Made by a program: the position numbers and the translations under genes
The notes under the pieces: model-generated
Seen by the model: only the letters and a program-made list of their open reading frames with translations
Told to the model about the DNA's origin: nothing
Database searches by the model: none
In this document: piece after piece, positions 1 through 8,529 of the stretch
Position numbering within the stretch: position 1 is the stretch's first letter
How the letters are laid out: every line of letters starts with the position of its first letter
Virus record (IMG/VR): IMGVR_UViG_3300030099_006313
Location: 1 to 35,907 of that record
Reading direction: 5' to 3' (one strand)
DNA from: a virus
DNA length: 35,907 nucleotides

Positions 1-917
1 AAGGTATCATCTCAGATTTGTCATCGGATGTCAGATACAAATTTGCATTTCCTTTCATGTCACCGGCAGACAAAATTTCATGTGTATCAAGTAGGATTGC
101 TCCTAAGTCATCAAAAAATCCTAATGCCAACTCAGGGTATCTTTTCTTTGAAACAATGCAAGATTTCAAATATAGATCAATCAATCTAATGTTTCAACAA
201 ACACCTAAATTTTTGTTCACAGACTCAAAAATTATTAGAGGCACTAATGACATCGTTGCTGACAAAGCAGTAGAAAGCATCACATCTCGACTTAGATTTG
301 TTAAAAACTCTGATCGAAGAACTCAGGCACTTTCAGGATCACTTAGATCAACAAATTATTTTCACGACTTACTGACAAAAGAATGGGGAGTAGAGGAATA
401 TTCATATCTCGATGACTCAGATAGTTTTGCGGATTTCAAACCAAGAACCCTTGAGTATTTGTCAAGTGAATCAATACCAGATAAGGATCGTAAAAAAGTT
501 GTGGCAGTAAATGATCCTTTATCACTCACTCCATCCAAAATAAATACCTTTACTCGACATTCAAAAATACATGGTGATGAGTATGGAAAAAATGAAATGG
601 ATTTTGAATTAGCGAGGCACGTTATTTCAAACTTCAATATGAGCAGAGAGACTGTTGTTGAAACTGAAATAAATGGATCTTCAAATTTATTCGCTGGTGA
701 TTGCGCATATCTGCGTGTTCACAATAATGTCGCTGGTCAGGAAAATTCTTTTGATGATGAAAAAAGTGGAGTGTATCTTGTTAGTCAATTACAACATAGG
801 GTGACTGTTGGAAAAGGTAGCGTACCAGACTCCTACAGATGCGGTGTGCAATTTATTAAAAATTATAGAGTGAATGAAATTCCAGAAAAAGGTAACGTCC
901 CCGTTCCGAAAGGTTGA
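1..917 (+). CDS. gp27: Baseplate central hub protein, gp27-like (5' partial)
   Basis: The reading frame is open to the left edge: in-frame codons for G-I-I-S-D-L precede the first possible TTG start at 18, so the true start lies upstream and about 304 residues are visible. In T4, gp27 forms the trimeric hub ring that joins the gp5 spike to the tail tube. The C-terminal part here (FAGDCAYLRVHNN, then GVYLVSQLQHRVTVG and FIKNYR) resembles the T4 gp27 end, where a PGVKIIF-type strand is followed by a YVDEVIHEL-type strand. An N-terminal stretch (GYLFFETMQDFKYRS) fits the hub fold. Its position immediately before gp5 matches the expected hub pair. The stop TGA overlaps the region just before the gp5 start, consistent with coupled translation. 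The assignment rests on weak sequence similarity plus position; another hub or tail protein is the main alternative. Confidence 0.7.
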   Translation, partial: GIISDLSSDVRYKFAFPFMSPADKISCVSSRIAPKSSKNPNANSGYLFFETMQDFKYRSINLMFQQTPKFLFTDSKIIRGTNDIVADKAVESITSRLRFVKNSDRRTQALSGSLRSTNYFHDLLTKEWGVEEYSYLDDSDSFADFKPRTLEYLSSESIPDKDRKKVVAVNDPLSLTPSKINTFTRHSKIHGDEYGKNEMDFELARHVISNFNMSRETVVETEINGSSNLFAGDCAYLRVHNNVAGQENSFDDEKSGVYLVSQLQHRVTVGKGSVPDSYRCGVQFIKNYRVNEIPEKGNVPVPKG

Positions 918-919
918 TT

Positions 920-1804
920 ATGTTTCATAAAGGTGTTGTAGAGAATAGAGATGATCCTGAGCAACTTGGTCGCTGTAAAATTAGGTGGCTTGGTGTTCAT
1001 ACTGAAAATAAAACGCTTCTTAAAACTGAGGACTTACCTTGGTCGTATCCCATTCAGCCGATTCACTCTGCTGCGATGAGCGGTGTTGGTGAAACCCCTA
1101 TCGGACCAGTTGAAGGCACATGGGTTGTTGGGATTTTCGTCGATCAAAAGGAAGCATCCATTCCAATGTTCTTTGGAACTCTTAGTGGTATTCCGCAAAC
1201 CGCAGCGGACCCAGAAACAGGTTTCAATGATCCAAATGCAAAGTATCCCTTAGAGGATTTACTGAACGAACCTGATACCAATAGATTGGGTCGCGGTGTT
1301 GAGAATGATACTGTGGTTCAAACCAAAAAAGAAAATCTTGACGAGATGAGTTATCCAATTGGTGGTGGACAACAAGAAGACAAACAAGAGCCAGAGACTC
1401 CGTTTGCAGCAGAGTATCCTTTTAACCATGTAAAGTTTACTGAGTCTGGACATGTTCAAGAATTTGATGACACAGAGGGTGCTGAACGAATTCACACATA
1501 TCATCGCTCTGGATCATTTGATGAAATTCACCCAGATGGATCAAAGGTTACTAAAATTGTCAAAGACACATACACTGCCGTTCTTGGAGAAGAAAACATA
1601 CACATCGCACTTGACTCGAATAATCATGTTGTTGGCAACTTAAATATTTTAGTTGAAGGCAATACAAACATTAAAGTGGTTGGTGACGTTGATGCGAGAG
1701 TTGATGGCAAACTCGATCTTAGAGTTCAAGATGATATCAACATGACAAGCCAAAGCGGTAATATTAATATCAAAACCCCAAGTGGAAATATAAATTTAAA
1801 CTAA
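920..1804 (+). CDS. gp5: Baseplate hub spike protein gp5 without the lysozyme domain
   Basis: This 294-residue protein is the central spike of the baseplate. Residues about 1-95 match the gp5 OB-fold: KGVVENRDDPEQLGRCKIRW, then LPWSYPIQPIHSAAMSG and GPVEGTWVVGIF. Residues about 155-215 match the segment that follows the T4 lysozyme domain (FTESGHVQEFDDTEGAERIH, then FDEIHPDGSK). The C-terminus (about 225-294) has short repeats such as GNLNILVEGNTNIKVVG that form the trimeric beta-helix needle in the family. T4 gp5 is 575 residues. Here the lysozyme and most of its linkers are replaced by about 50 acidic, Gln-rich residues. An in-frame TTG exists at 914, but ATG 920 is preferred because AAAGG at 909-913 is well spaced from it. 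The PAAR protein downstream should cap the needle. Confidence 0.9.
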   Translation: MFHKGVVENRDDPEQLGRCKIRWLGVHTENKTLLKTEDLPWSYPIQPIHSAAMSGVGETPIGPVEGTWVVGIFVDQKEASIPMFFGTLSGIPQTAADPETGFNDPNAKYPLEDLLNEPDTNRLGRGVENDTVVQTKKENLDEMSYPIGGGQQEDKQEPETPFAAEYPFNHVKFTESGHVQEFDDTEGAERIHTYHRSGSFDEIHPDGSKVTKIVKDTYTAVLGEENIHIALDSNNHVVGNLNILVEGNTNIKVVGDVDARVDGKLDLRVQDDINMTSQSGNINIKTPSGNINLN

Positions 1805-1805
1805 A

Positions 1806-2501
1806 ATGACTTCTTACAATCCCTCAAATTATGGCATCTCTTTGGACACGCAAATTGTCCGAAAAATCAACCAAGTGTCAACACTTGACTTTGGTAAGGA
1901 TGTTTTGCGCAATCAACCCAGAGATATTTCTAACTTCGATACCTACTTTGAATATCTTTTAAGCAGAGGGTTTTCGTTTTTCATCTTTGATGAGGAGCCT
2001 GAGTATGCGGAGGCATATTCTTCTTTTCCAAATAACACTGCCAGATATCATTTTATTGAAATGATTACGCAGGGTGGACACAGTTTCAATCACCCGATGT
2101 CTGATGCGGAAGTAAAATTGGCACACCCTGACCTCAACGAGAAAGAAATACAAAATCTTAGAAGGGTATACAAACTAAATTACTCTTTGCGACCTTTTAA
2201 AATCCCAGTTCAAATATCTCGATCAGGATTAGGTGATGAGGATATCGCAACTATTAATGCAAACTTAAGTGCATTTGAAACAAAGGTCAGACAAAGTTCA
2301 TCTCTTATAATCAATGAGCCAAAAAAACCAAAGTTCAATTCAATTCAAAAACTACCAAGTATTCGTGGCACAATAGTTAGTAGGGCATCAGTCTCTCCAC
2401 CATCAAACCCAAACGTCGGTGATCTTTGGTATAACAGCGGAACTGCAAAACTATTTTCTTACCTCTCAGATGGTAAGTCTACATATTGGGTGGAGGTATA
2501 A
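1806..2501 (+). CDS. Unknown baseplate-region protein with a GDLWY-type C-terminus
   Basis: This 231-residue protein has no family I can name. It starts one base after the gp5 stop with no clear Shine-Dalgarno, so translation is probably coupled to gp5. Residues 1-120 are mixed and aromatic-rich (FDTYFEYLLSRGFSFFIF, RYHFIEMITQGG). The last ~35 residues (PPSNPNVGDLWYNS through STYWVEV) resemble a short terminal module seen in fibre-like and structural proteins of aquatic T4-like phages. Position between the spike and the PAAR tip suggests a virion baseplate component. T4 gene 53 (wedge protein) was considered, but I see no convincing match to its sequence. Confidence 0.75.
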   Translation: MTSYNPSNYGISLDTQIVRKINQVSTLDFGKDVLRNQPRDISNFDTYFEYLLSRGFSFFIFDEEPEYAEAYSSFPNNTARYHFIEMITQGGHSFNHPMSDAEVKLAHPDLNEKEIQNLRRVYKLNYSLRPFKIPVQISRSGLGDEDIATINANLSAFETKVRQSSSLIINEPKKPKFNSIQKLPSIRGTIVSRASVSPPSNPNVGDLWYNSGTAKLFSYLSDGKSTYWVEV

Positions 2502-2771
2502 ATGGGTCAGCCTGTGGCAAGATTAAATGACATTTGTGGCGCACCGATTGTCGCCTCGGCAAACACAGTGATTACAAATGGTAGACCAACTGCCGTGATC
2601 AATGATGCTGTCGTGCCTCATTTTCCGTGCGGACCTCACTGTGCTTCACGAACCTGCACCGCCTCGTCAAGTGTTTTTGCTCAGGGTAGACCTGTGCATC
2701 GAGTTGGAGATGCTTGCTCTTGTGGACATTCGACAAGCACAGGATCAAGCAATGTTAAGGCAGGTGGATGA
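2502..2771 (+). CDS. gp5.4: PAAR-repeat spike tip protein (gp5.4-like)
   Basis: This 89-residue protein has the PAAR layout: a start of PVARLNDICGAPIV, a middle of GRPTAVINDAVVPHFPCG and an end of GRPVHRVGDACSCGHST. Cys and His residues (CGPHC, CSCGH) are placed as in PAAR proteins, which bind a metal ion at the sharpened apex. In T4, gp5.4 sits on the tip of the gp5 beta-helix and helps it pierce the outer membrane. The gene directly follows the hub genes and shares an ATGA overlap with the next gene. Length and composition are typical of the family. Confidence 0.93.
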   Translation: MGQPVARLNDICGAPIVASANTVITNGRPTAVINDAVVPHFPCGPHCASRTCTASSSVFAQGRPVHRVGDACSCGHSTSTGSSNVKAGG

Positions 2772-3526
2772 TGGTATTATTTGATCCAGAGTTAGTAAAA
2801 ACAGATGGATGTCCTGTGCCAAACTTGGGTTTATCTCCACAGCAGGCAGAGTTTCTACAATCAGTTATAAGGGGTGATGTGTTTTTCAACCCCGTCGATG
2901 AAGCGTTAAACGGAGCGTTGAATGAAATCAATGGATTTTTAGATGCTGCGATCAATGTTCCCCAATTAAGTGGTGTTGTGTCATCTTTATCAAATGTGGT
3001 TAATGTTCTGCAAGATTTTCAAGATCATGGAAGAAGATTGTCGGGGCTTATCGCAAATCCACAAAACGCACCCGGACTCGCTGGCATAAATTCTATTGCA
3101 AAAACATATAACAATATCAAAAATGTTTTTGAAAATGGTAATGTTGGTGATGCCCTTGTTGACCATTACAGTCCGTTTTTTCAGTCAATACTTGGACCCG
3201 GAAATCTTGCGGTTGGATTTTTCAAGGATTTAATTGAAGGCGACTTCAGGGGTGCTTTCTACGCTCTTGCCGCTCAGGCTGCTACAGACCCAACAGGAGG
3301 TGCTGCCTCTGCACTTTTAAATCTTACTGAGTCCTTGAGTCAGGCGATTAATTTGATTGATATTATTCGTCAGGCAGATGAACTCGCTGTTGCCGCTGCA
3401 CTCGAATATATTGGCAAATATACCCTTGGATTCTCCGCACTTGAGATGCTCGAAGACCCATGTTTCAGTCAAAAAATCTTGCAAAATATAACAAACCCCG
3501 GATCTTTTGATATCCTAAACACATGA
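2768..3526 (+). CDS. Unknown protein of the baseplate cluster, helical
   Basis: This 252-residue protein has no recognised family. Its ATG overlaps the PAAR stop (ATGA), and a second ATG follows at 2771. It is Ala/Leu/Ile-rich and looks mostly alpha-helical, with segments such as ALNEINGFLDAAINVPQLSG, AFYALAAQAATDPTGGAASA and AVAAALEYIGKYTLGF. None is a clear transmembrane segment, although the Ala-rich parts are mildly hydrophobic. There is a C-terminal DPCFSQKILQNI. Position between the PAAR gene and gp25 suggests a virion or assembly protein of the baseplate. A helical tape-measure, chaperone or membrane-contact role would be speculation. Confidence 0.75.
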   Translation: MMVLFDPELVKTDGCPVPNLGLSPQQAEFLQSVIRGDVFFNPVDEALNGALNEINGFLDAAINVPQLSGVVSSLSNVVNVLQDFQDHGRRLSGLIANPQNAPGLAGINSIAKTYNNIKNVFENGNVGDALVDHYSPFFQSILGPGNLAVGFFKDLIEGDFRGAFYALAAQAATDPTGGAASALLNLTESLSQAINLIDIIRQADELAVAAALEYIGKYTLGFSALEMLEDPCFSQKILQNITNPGSFDILNT

Positions 3527-3539
3527 CATAGATATAAGT

Positions 3540-3974
3540 ATGGCATACTTTCCCACCACCACGAACAACGATTCATTACCAACCGATGTCAGCACGGTTC
3601 GGTTTAGTGATCTTGATTTAACATTTGCCAAAAACCCTCTGACTAACGATATCACCTCTCTAAAAAATGATGAGGCTGTGAAAAGGTCAGTTAAAAATAT
3701 TGTTCTCACTAACTTTGGTGAGAAAAAATTTCAACCATTTTTTGGTGGAAACACGACCGCACAACTGTTTGAAAATTTCGGTCCGTTTTCGGGTCGGGAA
3801 GTTAGTAGTGCGATTAAACGCTGCATTCGTGATAATGAGCCAAGAGTTAACCAACTTCAAGTTTTGATAGATCCTAAACCATCTCGTAACTCTTTGAACG
3901 TGACAATTCGCTTTACAATTGAGAACTCACCATTCCCAATCACAGTCAGTCTCGCTCTTGAAAGGTTACGATAA
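3540..3974 (+). CDS. gp25: Baseplate wedge protein gp25
   Basis: This 144-residue protein is the gp25-type wedge component that bridges the inner baseplate and the first sheath ring. The family signature is clear. An N-terminal DLDLTF segment is followed by NDEAVKRSVKNIVLTNFGEKKFQPFFGG and by QLFENFGPFSGREVSSAIKRCIRDNEPRV, then by a beta strand (LNVTIRFTIENS). T4 gp25 is 132 residues, so the length fits. It lies directly upstream of gp6 with a TAATG overlap, as in T4 relatives. No Shine-Dalgarno is visible before ATG 3540; the upstream bases read GATATAAGT. Confidence 0.92.
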   Translation: MAYFPTTTNNDSLPTDVSTVRFSDLDLTFAKNPLTNDITSLKNDEAVKRSVKNIVLTNFGEKKFQPFFGGNTTAQLFENFGPFSGREVSSAIKRCIRDNEPRVNQLQVLIDPKPSRNSLNVTIRFTIENSPFPITVSLALERLR

Positions 3975-6031
3975 TGTCAACAGAAAGAAAACAATTATCT
4001 GTTAATGAACTTGACTTTTTTAGTATTAGATCAAATCTTAAAAACTTCCTGTCCGGTCAAGCAGAATTTAAAGATTATGACTTTGAGGGGTCTGGTCTTT
4101 CAGTCCTACTTGACGCACTTGCTTACACCACACACTATCAAGGCATTTATAACAACCTCACCGCCAACGAATTGTTTCTCGACTCTGCCTTAAAGAGATC
4201 ATCTTTGGTTTCACATGCCAAGTCTCTTGGATATGTTCCAAGATCAAGAACCGCTCCTGTCGCTGACATAAGTGTATATTTTAATGATCCCCCATCAATC
4301 ATTCGTGCCGGTAGTGCGTTCACAACAACTATCAATAACAAAACTTACAACTTTACAAACACAGAAACCGTTGCCTTACCAGATGGCAGCAATACGTTTG
4401 ATAATATTTTAGTGTATGAGGGAAGCCTCAAGACAGATTCGTTCGTGGTTCCAAACTCAGAGCCTTATCAGCGATTCAGAATTGACGATGACTCTATGGA
4501 TACCAAAACAATCAAGGTATCCGTCTATAATAGCGTATCTGATCTGTCAGGTATTAATGATGTTTGGACTCTTGGCACAAATGCCGTTTCTATCACAGGT
4601 GACACTAAAACATATTTTGTTGAAGAAGACTTTGATGGTGCTTACTCAGTTGTTTTTGGTGACGATGTTATTGGCACTAAACTTGAAGCCGGTAATGTTG
4701 TCAATGTCTCATACTTACAGACCAACGGTGTTGAGGCAAATAACGCAGGTGCAAACGATTTAGAATCAAGCAGAGCGTTTTCATTCACAAATGGTACGGT
4801 CACTGTAAACAGTCCAGCCGCAGGTGGAGCAAACAGAGAGCAGATTTCGAGTATTCGATACAACGCTCCAAAGGCATTTGCCTCACAAAATAGAGCCGTG
4901 ACGGTCGGTGACTTTGAAGCACTAATCAATAACAACTTTAGTGGATTTAGTAAAGTGTTTGTTTTTGGTGGCGAAGATGCGAATCCACCTCAGTTTGGTA
5001 AAGTTTTCGCTGTTCTCAAACCCAACACTGCCACGGTTGTCCCATCAAGTCTTAAAACTGAAATTGAATCATTTCTTAGAGACAGAACAACGGTGAGTGT
5101 GATACCAGAGGTCATCGATCCGATCCCACTTTACTTTAGAGTTTCATTGAATGTTATTTACAATCCAAGTGTAGTCAAAGTCTCAGAGGCAGCACTTATT
5201 TCCTCAATAAGAACTGTTATTTTTAACTACGTTGAGGAGCAAAGCCAAGATTTCAACACATCCATATCATACTCCAAGATTCAAAAACAAATTCTTGACT
5301 CAGTTCCCGGTATCGAATCAATTTCCTTGTCGCCTGCCCTTGAGTATAGATTTTTACCAACTTCAGACGTATCAGCAGACTATCAATTTGAATTCAAAAA
5401 TCCAATTTTCCACCCACACGATGGTCACAAACCCGGAGTCGTTTACTCAAGTGAATTTAATTACGCATCTGCCGATGGCACAATTAAAACAATCCAGATT
5501 GAGGATGATGGCTTTGGTAATTTGAAAGCGTACGAGACAATCAATAATAATAAACAATATCTTGATGTAGATTTTGGTACGGTAAACTATGCTCAAGGAG
5601 TGGTTAGTTTTAATGAGTTTTCACTTTCTTCACCAGACAATAGCGATATTAAAATTTACGCTGTCATTGGTGCAAGTAGAGTGTTCTCAAGTCAGCAATA
5701 CATCATTCAGCAAGACAGCCGAGACAACTCTGCTATCTCGGTTTCGGTTTCTGGTGATGTACGTCCAGATAACAGGGTGAATCTCGTTGGTGAACAATTC
5801 ATCGGCACTACCAGTGTCAACTCCTCTAACGTGAGTCAAGGAGTTGGGACAACAACCACAGGGACATCTACAACATCATCGACATCCACTTCAACAGGTG
5901 GCTCAGACTCCGGCAGCGGCAATGGAGGCGGTGCTGGCTCCGGTGGTGGCGGTGGTGGTGCTGGCTCCGGTGGCGGTGCTGGCTCCGGTGGTGGCGGCGG
6001 CGGTGGCGGTGGCTACGGAGGGGGTTACTAA
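3974..6031 (+). CDS. gp6: Baseplate wedge protein gp6 with a glycine-rich C-terminal tail
   Basis: This 685-residue protein fits gp6, the wedge subunit whose dimers form the inner iris of the baseplate. The N-terminal part has the J-like layout of the family (NELDFFSIRSNLKNFLSGQ, then DYDFEGSGLSVLLDALAYTT and NELFLDSALKRSSLVSHAKS). The central part carries SSIRYNAPKAFASQNRAVTV, a typical gp6/baseplate J motif. T4 gp6 is 660 residues. From about residue 618 the protein is low complexity: a Thr/Ser-rich stretch to 641, then 44 residues that are mostly Gly with Ser, Ala and a few Tyr (642-685). That tail is not part of the T4 protein. Start and stop overlap the neighbouring genes by one base. 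Confidence 0.92.
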   Translation: MSTERKQLSVNELDFFSIRSNLKNFLSGQAEFKDYDFEGSGLSVLLDALAYTTHYQGIYNNLTANELFLDSALKRSSLVSHAKSLGYVPRSRTAPVADISVYFNDPPSIIRAGSAFTTTINNKTYNFTNTETVALPDGSNTFDNILVYEGSLKTDSFVVPNSEPYQRFRIDDDSMDTKTIKVSVYNSVSDLSGINDVWTLGTNAVSITGDTKTYFVEEDFDGAYSVVFGDDVIGTKLEAGNVVNVSYLQTNGVEANNAGANDLESSRAFSFTNGTVTVNSPAAGGANREQISSIRYNAPKAFASQNRAVTVGDFEALINNNFSGFSKVFVFGGEDANPPQFGKVFAVLKPNTATVVPSSLKTEIESFLRDRTTVSVIPEVIDPIPLYFRVSLNVIYNPSVVKVSEAALISSIRTVIFNYVEEQSQDFNTSISYSKIQKQILDSVPGIESISLSPALEYRFLPTSDVSADYQFEFKNPIFHPHDGHKPGVVYSSEFNYASADGTIKTIQIEDDGFGNLKAYETINNNKQYLDVDFGTVNYAQGVVSFNEFSLSSPDNSDIKIYAVIGASRVFSSQQYIIQQDSRDNSAISVSVSGDVRPDNRVNLVGEQFIGTTSVNSSNVSQGVGTTTTGTSTTSSTSTSTGGSDSGSGNGGGAGSGGGGGGAGSGGGAGSGGGGGGGGGYGGGY
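5897..6028 (+). repeat. Glycine-codon repeat tract at the 3' end of gp6
   Basis: Imperfect repeats of GGTGGTGCTGGCTCCGG-type sequence encode residues 642-685 of gp6: GGSDSGSGNG, GGAGSGGGGG, GAGSGGGAGS and a final Gly/Tyr end. The tract is much richer in G than the surrounding sequence. Such a tract can change length by slippage or recombination. Similar glycine-rich stretches occur in phage adhesins, but no function is shown here. Confidence 0.85.
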
Positions 6032-8529
6032 TGGGCTACGGGGGATCACTCCTTTTACCATTACAAATTTTCACGCCAGATCCATACAAAGATTATGGAC
6101 CTCTATCTGTTGATGAAAGATTTTCTACACTTATAACAAATATTTTTCCTGAGTTTGTAGAGAGTGATTATCCAAAGTTTGTTTCTTTTATGAAAGCATA
6201 CTTTGAATACTTAGAAATTTTTGGAAACCCGAGAGCAGAGGCAGTTAGACTCGGCAGTTATTCAGACATTGATGAGACACTTGAAGATTTTATTTCTTAC
6301 TTTAAGACAACTTATCTTAATAATTTTCCAGAGCAACTTGCGAGTGGTGTTGTTGATGAGCATCTTATCAAGAGAATTACAGATTACTACGGTGAAAAAG
6401 GAAACAAACGCTCACTTGACTTTTTGTTTAGAATTTTGTTCAACGTAGAGACAATCGTTCGTTATCCAAAAGACGACCTTTTTAAATTGTCGGATGCTGA
6501 TTACTCACCGAGCAGCACGATTAGAATATCAAGATATAATACGATTGATGAAATTTTACCATTTAAGGGTGGTGAAATTACCCAAAGAGAGTTTGATAAT
6601 TTTGATAGTCCAATTGTCGCAAACGGGTTCATCGATGATATTACTTTTCATAGAGATGACGGGGTGGACTTTTGTGATTTGAAAGTTGTCAAGATTCGTG
6701 GCTCATTCAAAGGTAACCATTTTATCGAATTACGAAGCGATAACAGAAACAGGCTTTTGATTGAAAGAGCATTCAAAGTTTTGAATGGTCTAAAAATTTT
6801 CAACGCAGGATCTAATTACGCTATCAATGATGAAATTGTTGTCACTGATTCTGCTGGAAAAATTGCACAGTCTTCAAAGGTAGTTGCCGTGAGTTCTGTG
6901 GGTGCTATCGAGGCACTATCAACACCTAAAACAATCAATCGCATTTTCTTCCCAGCAGAGAACTATAACTTCGCTATTCGTAGTGCGGGAGGCACAGGAG
7001 CATCATTTGGTATCAACACAGATAGTGCGGTGATCGAAGACACCACTGTATTTACCAGTGACCGATCACGTTTGTCATCTGATTCATTCATTCAAGATAA
7101 CTTTAAATTTCAAAACTACTCGTACATTATTCAGTCTGTGAAACAAATTAAGTTATATGCAGACATTTTGAAGAAAGTGTTCCATCCCTCTGGGGCTGTC
7201 ATGCTTGCAGATTTCATTCAAAATAATGACTTTGGTGGGTCTAAGTTTGAATACACAGCAGTTACTTTTGATAACTTCATTAGTCCAAGAATCGCTAATT
7301 TTTTCCCATACACAATTGGAAGCACGACCGATCTCCGTGGTGACACAGTGGGGAGTACGTTTAGTGATTGGTATCCTACAGGATATAACGGATTAACGGG
7401 AGCGACCACAGAAAATTTCAATGGAAGTGGCTTGGGAATCTCACACGATCCGTACAATGCAGGAACATTTGTCTTTGGTCCCGTGGGTGGTATCACCGCT
7501 GGTGATGCTTGTCCCGAAGAACTGCTCTTTGGTGTGGCATTTGAAAAGCCCGGTTACACTCTCGCATCACAACCGCAAACAGTTATGACAGAGACAGATG
7601 ATGCTTACTCGAAATACTTTATTGTTCATAAGCATCCTGTTGCGTTGCTCACCAGATCACTACCCGCTGCGGATGGGTCATCAGAGGCAGCGAAAAGAGC
7701 GAATAAGAATCCACGATTCTCGAAGTATGTTAAAGACCACCGAGGAAAACCCAGAGTTGCAAGACGCTTACAAAAACTATTCATTGATCAAAACTCTGGT
7801 ATCTCAGGATCAATTTCTACAGACGATAAACTTATCCAAAAAATCCCCGGAAAGCCAGATGCGATTGGTATCGTGACTGCGGTTGAAGCCGAGAGGTCTG
7901 ATGTCACTAATTTTTACACCAACAAGCCCATCGCAAAAATTATTACTGAATTTAGACAAGGCATCACTACACAACCACCCGAAGATCCATCCGGTGTGTC
8001 TGGTGCATCGCTGATTGACGCGGCATCGGCATCCCTCTTGCCATTTTCATCATCGAGTGTTGCATCTTATGTGACTTCTGTTGCAACCTCTCCATCAGTA
8101 TCGGGTCTTGAGTATTATTCGGTTCTGAACACTGTAACAAATGAGCAAGAAGTTAATGTTAAAATTTCATCAATAAACTCAACTCAGTCAGCAGTTAGGC
8201 AAGACCCAAACTCAGGTTATCAAAGAGAAGTTAAAAATAGTGAGGTCATCGCAGGTGGAAATCTCAAGGCTACAACTGTAACCGTACGAATCGTATCAGG
8301 TGAGTTCTCAAATGAGACTGATACTTTTGGTAATAAATACCAAGTAAAGACATCTGATGGTGCGAAGGTATTTAAATTAGCATCGGGGTTAGCACAGAGA
8401 GATATTAGTGTTGGTAAAGATTTCGCTGATGTCAAAGGCACTGCATCCTCAGATAATTTTGTTACCGCAGCGGGTGAATTTGGAGAAGTTGAAATAGGTG
8501 CATTTATCACAGCACTGGAGGCAGAATAA
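6031..8529 (+). CDS. gp7: Baseplate wedge protein gp7, lacking the T4 N-terminal region
   Basis: This 832-residue protein matches the C-terminal third of T4 gp7, the wedge initiator. Residues about 45-65 (SDYPKFVSFMKAYFEYLE) parallel T4 DSNFEAFCEAYIQYL. Residues about 115-136 (YYGEKGNKRSLDFLFRILFN) parallel T4 FYSTKGIEASYKFLFKVLYN. Residues about 380-392 (KVFHPSGAVMLADF) parallel T4 RFVHPVGFGF. T4 gp7 is 1032 residues, and its first ~680, including a beta-propeller-like part, have no counterpart here. Instead about 440 residues follow the HP motif, with no family I recognise. Its place between gp6 and gp8 supports the call. The start overlaps the gp6 stop by one base (TAATG). Confidence 0.82.
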   Translation: MGYGGSLLLPLQIFTPDPYKDYGPLSVDERFSTLITNIFPEFVESDYPKFVSFMKAYFEYLEIFGNPRAEAVRLGSYSDIDETLEDFISYFKTTYLNNFPEQLASGVVDEHLIKRITDYYGEKGNKRSLDFLFRILFNVETIVRYPKDDLFKLSDADYSPSSTIRISRYNTIDEILPFKGGEITQREFDNFDSPIVANGFIDDITFHRDDGVDFCDLKVVKIRGSFKGNHFIELRSDNRNRLLIERAFKVLNGLKIFNAGSNYAINDEIVVTDSAGKIAQSSKVVAVSSVGAIEALSTPKTINRIFFPAENYNFAIRSAGGTGASFGINTDSAVIEDTTVFTSDRSRLSSDSFIQDNFKFQNYSYIIQSVKQIKLYADILKKVFHPSGAVMLADFIQNNDFGGSKFEYTAVTFDNFISPRIANFFPYTIGSTTDLRGDTVGSTFSDWYPTGYNGLTGATTENFNGSGLGISHDPYNAGTFVFGPVGGITAGDACPEELLFGVAFEKPGYTLASQPQTVMTETDDAYSKYFIVHKHPVALLTRSLPAADGSSEAAKRANKNPRFSKYVKDHRGKPRVARRLQKLFIDQNSGISGSISTDDKLIQKIPGKPDAIGIVTAVEAERSDVTNFYTNKPIAKIITEFRQGITTQPPEDPSGVSGASLIDAASASLLPFSSSSVASYVTSVATSPSVSGLEYYSVLNTVTNEQEVNVKISSINSTQSAVRQDPNSGYQREVKNSEVIAGGNLKATTVTVRIVSGEFSNETDTFGNKYQVKTSDGAKVFKLASGLAQRDISVGKDFADVKGTASSDNFVTAAGEFGEVEIGAFITALEAE

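Noticed and set aside
3533-3540. TATAAGTA before gp25 as a late promoter
   Set aside because: The octamer overlaps the gp25 ATG, so a transcript would start inside the gene. More likely chance, although gp25 does lack a clear ribosome site.
5844-6113. 89-codon + strand frame across the gp6/gp7 junction
   Set aside because: It is a shifted reading of the Gly-rich tract giving a Val/Ala-rich product, with no independent start signal.
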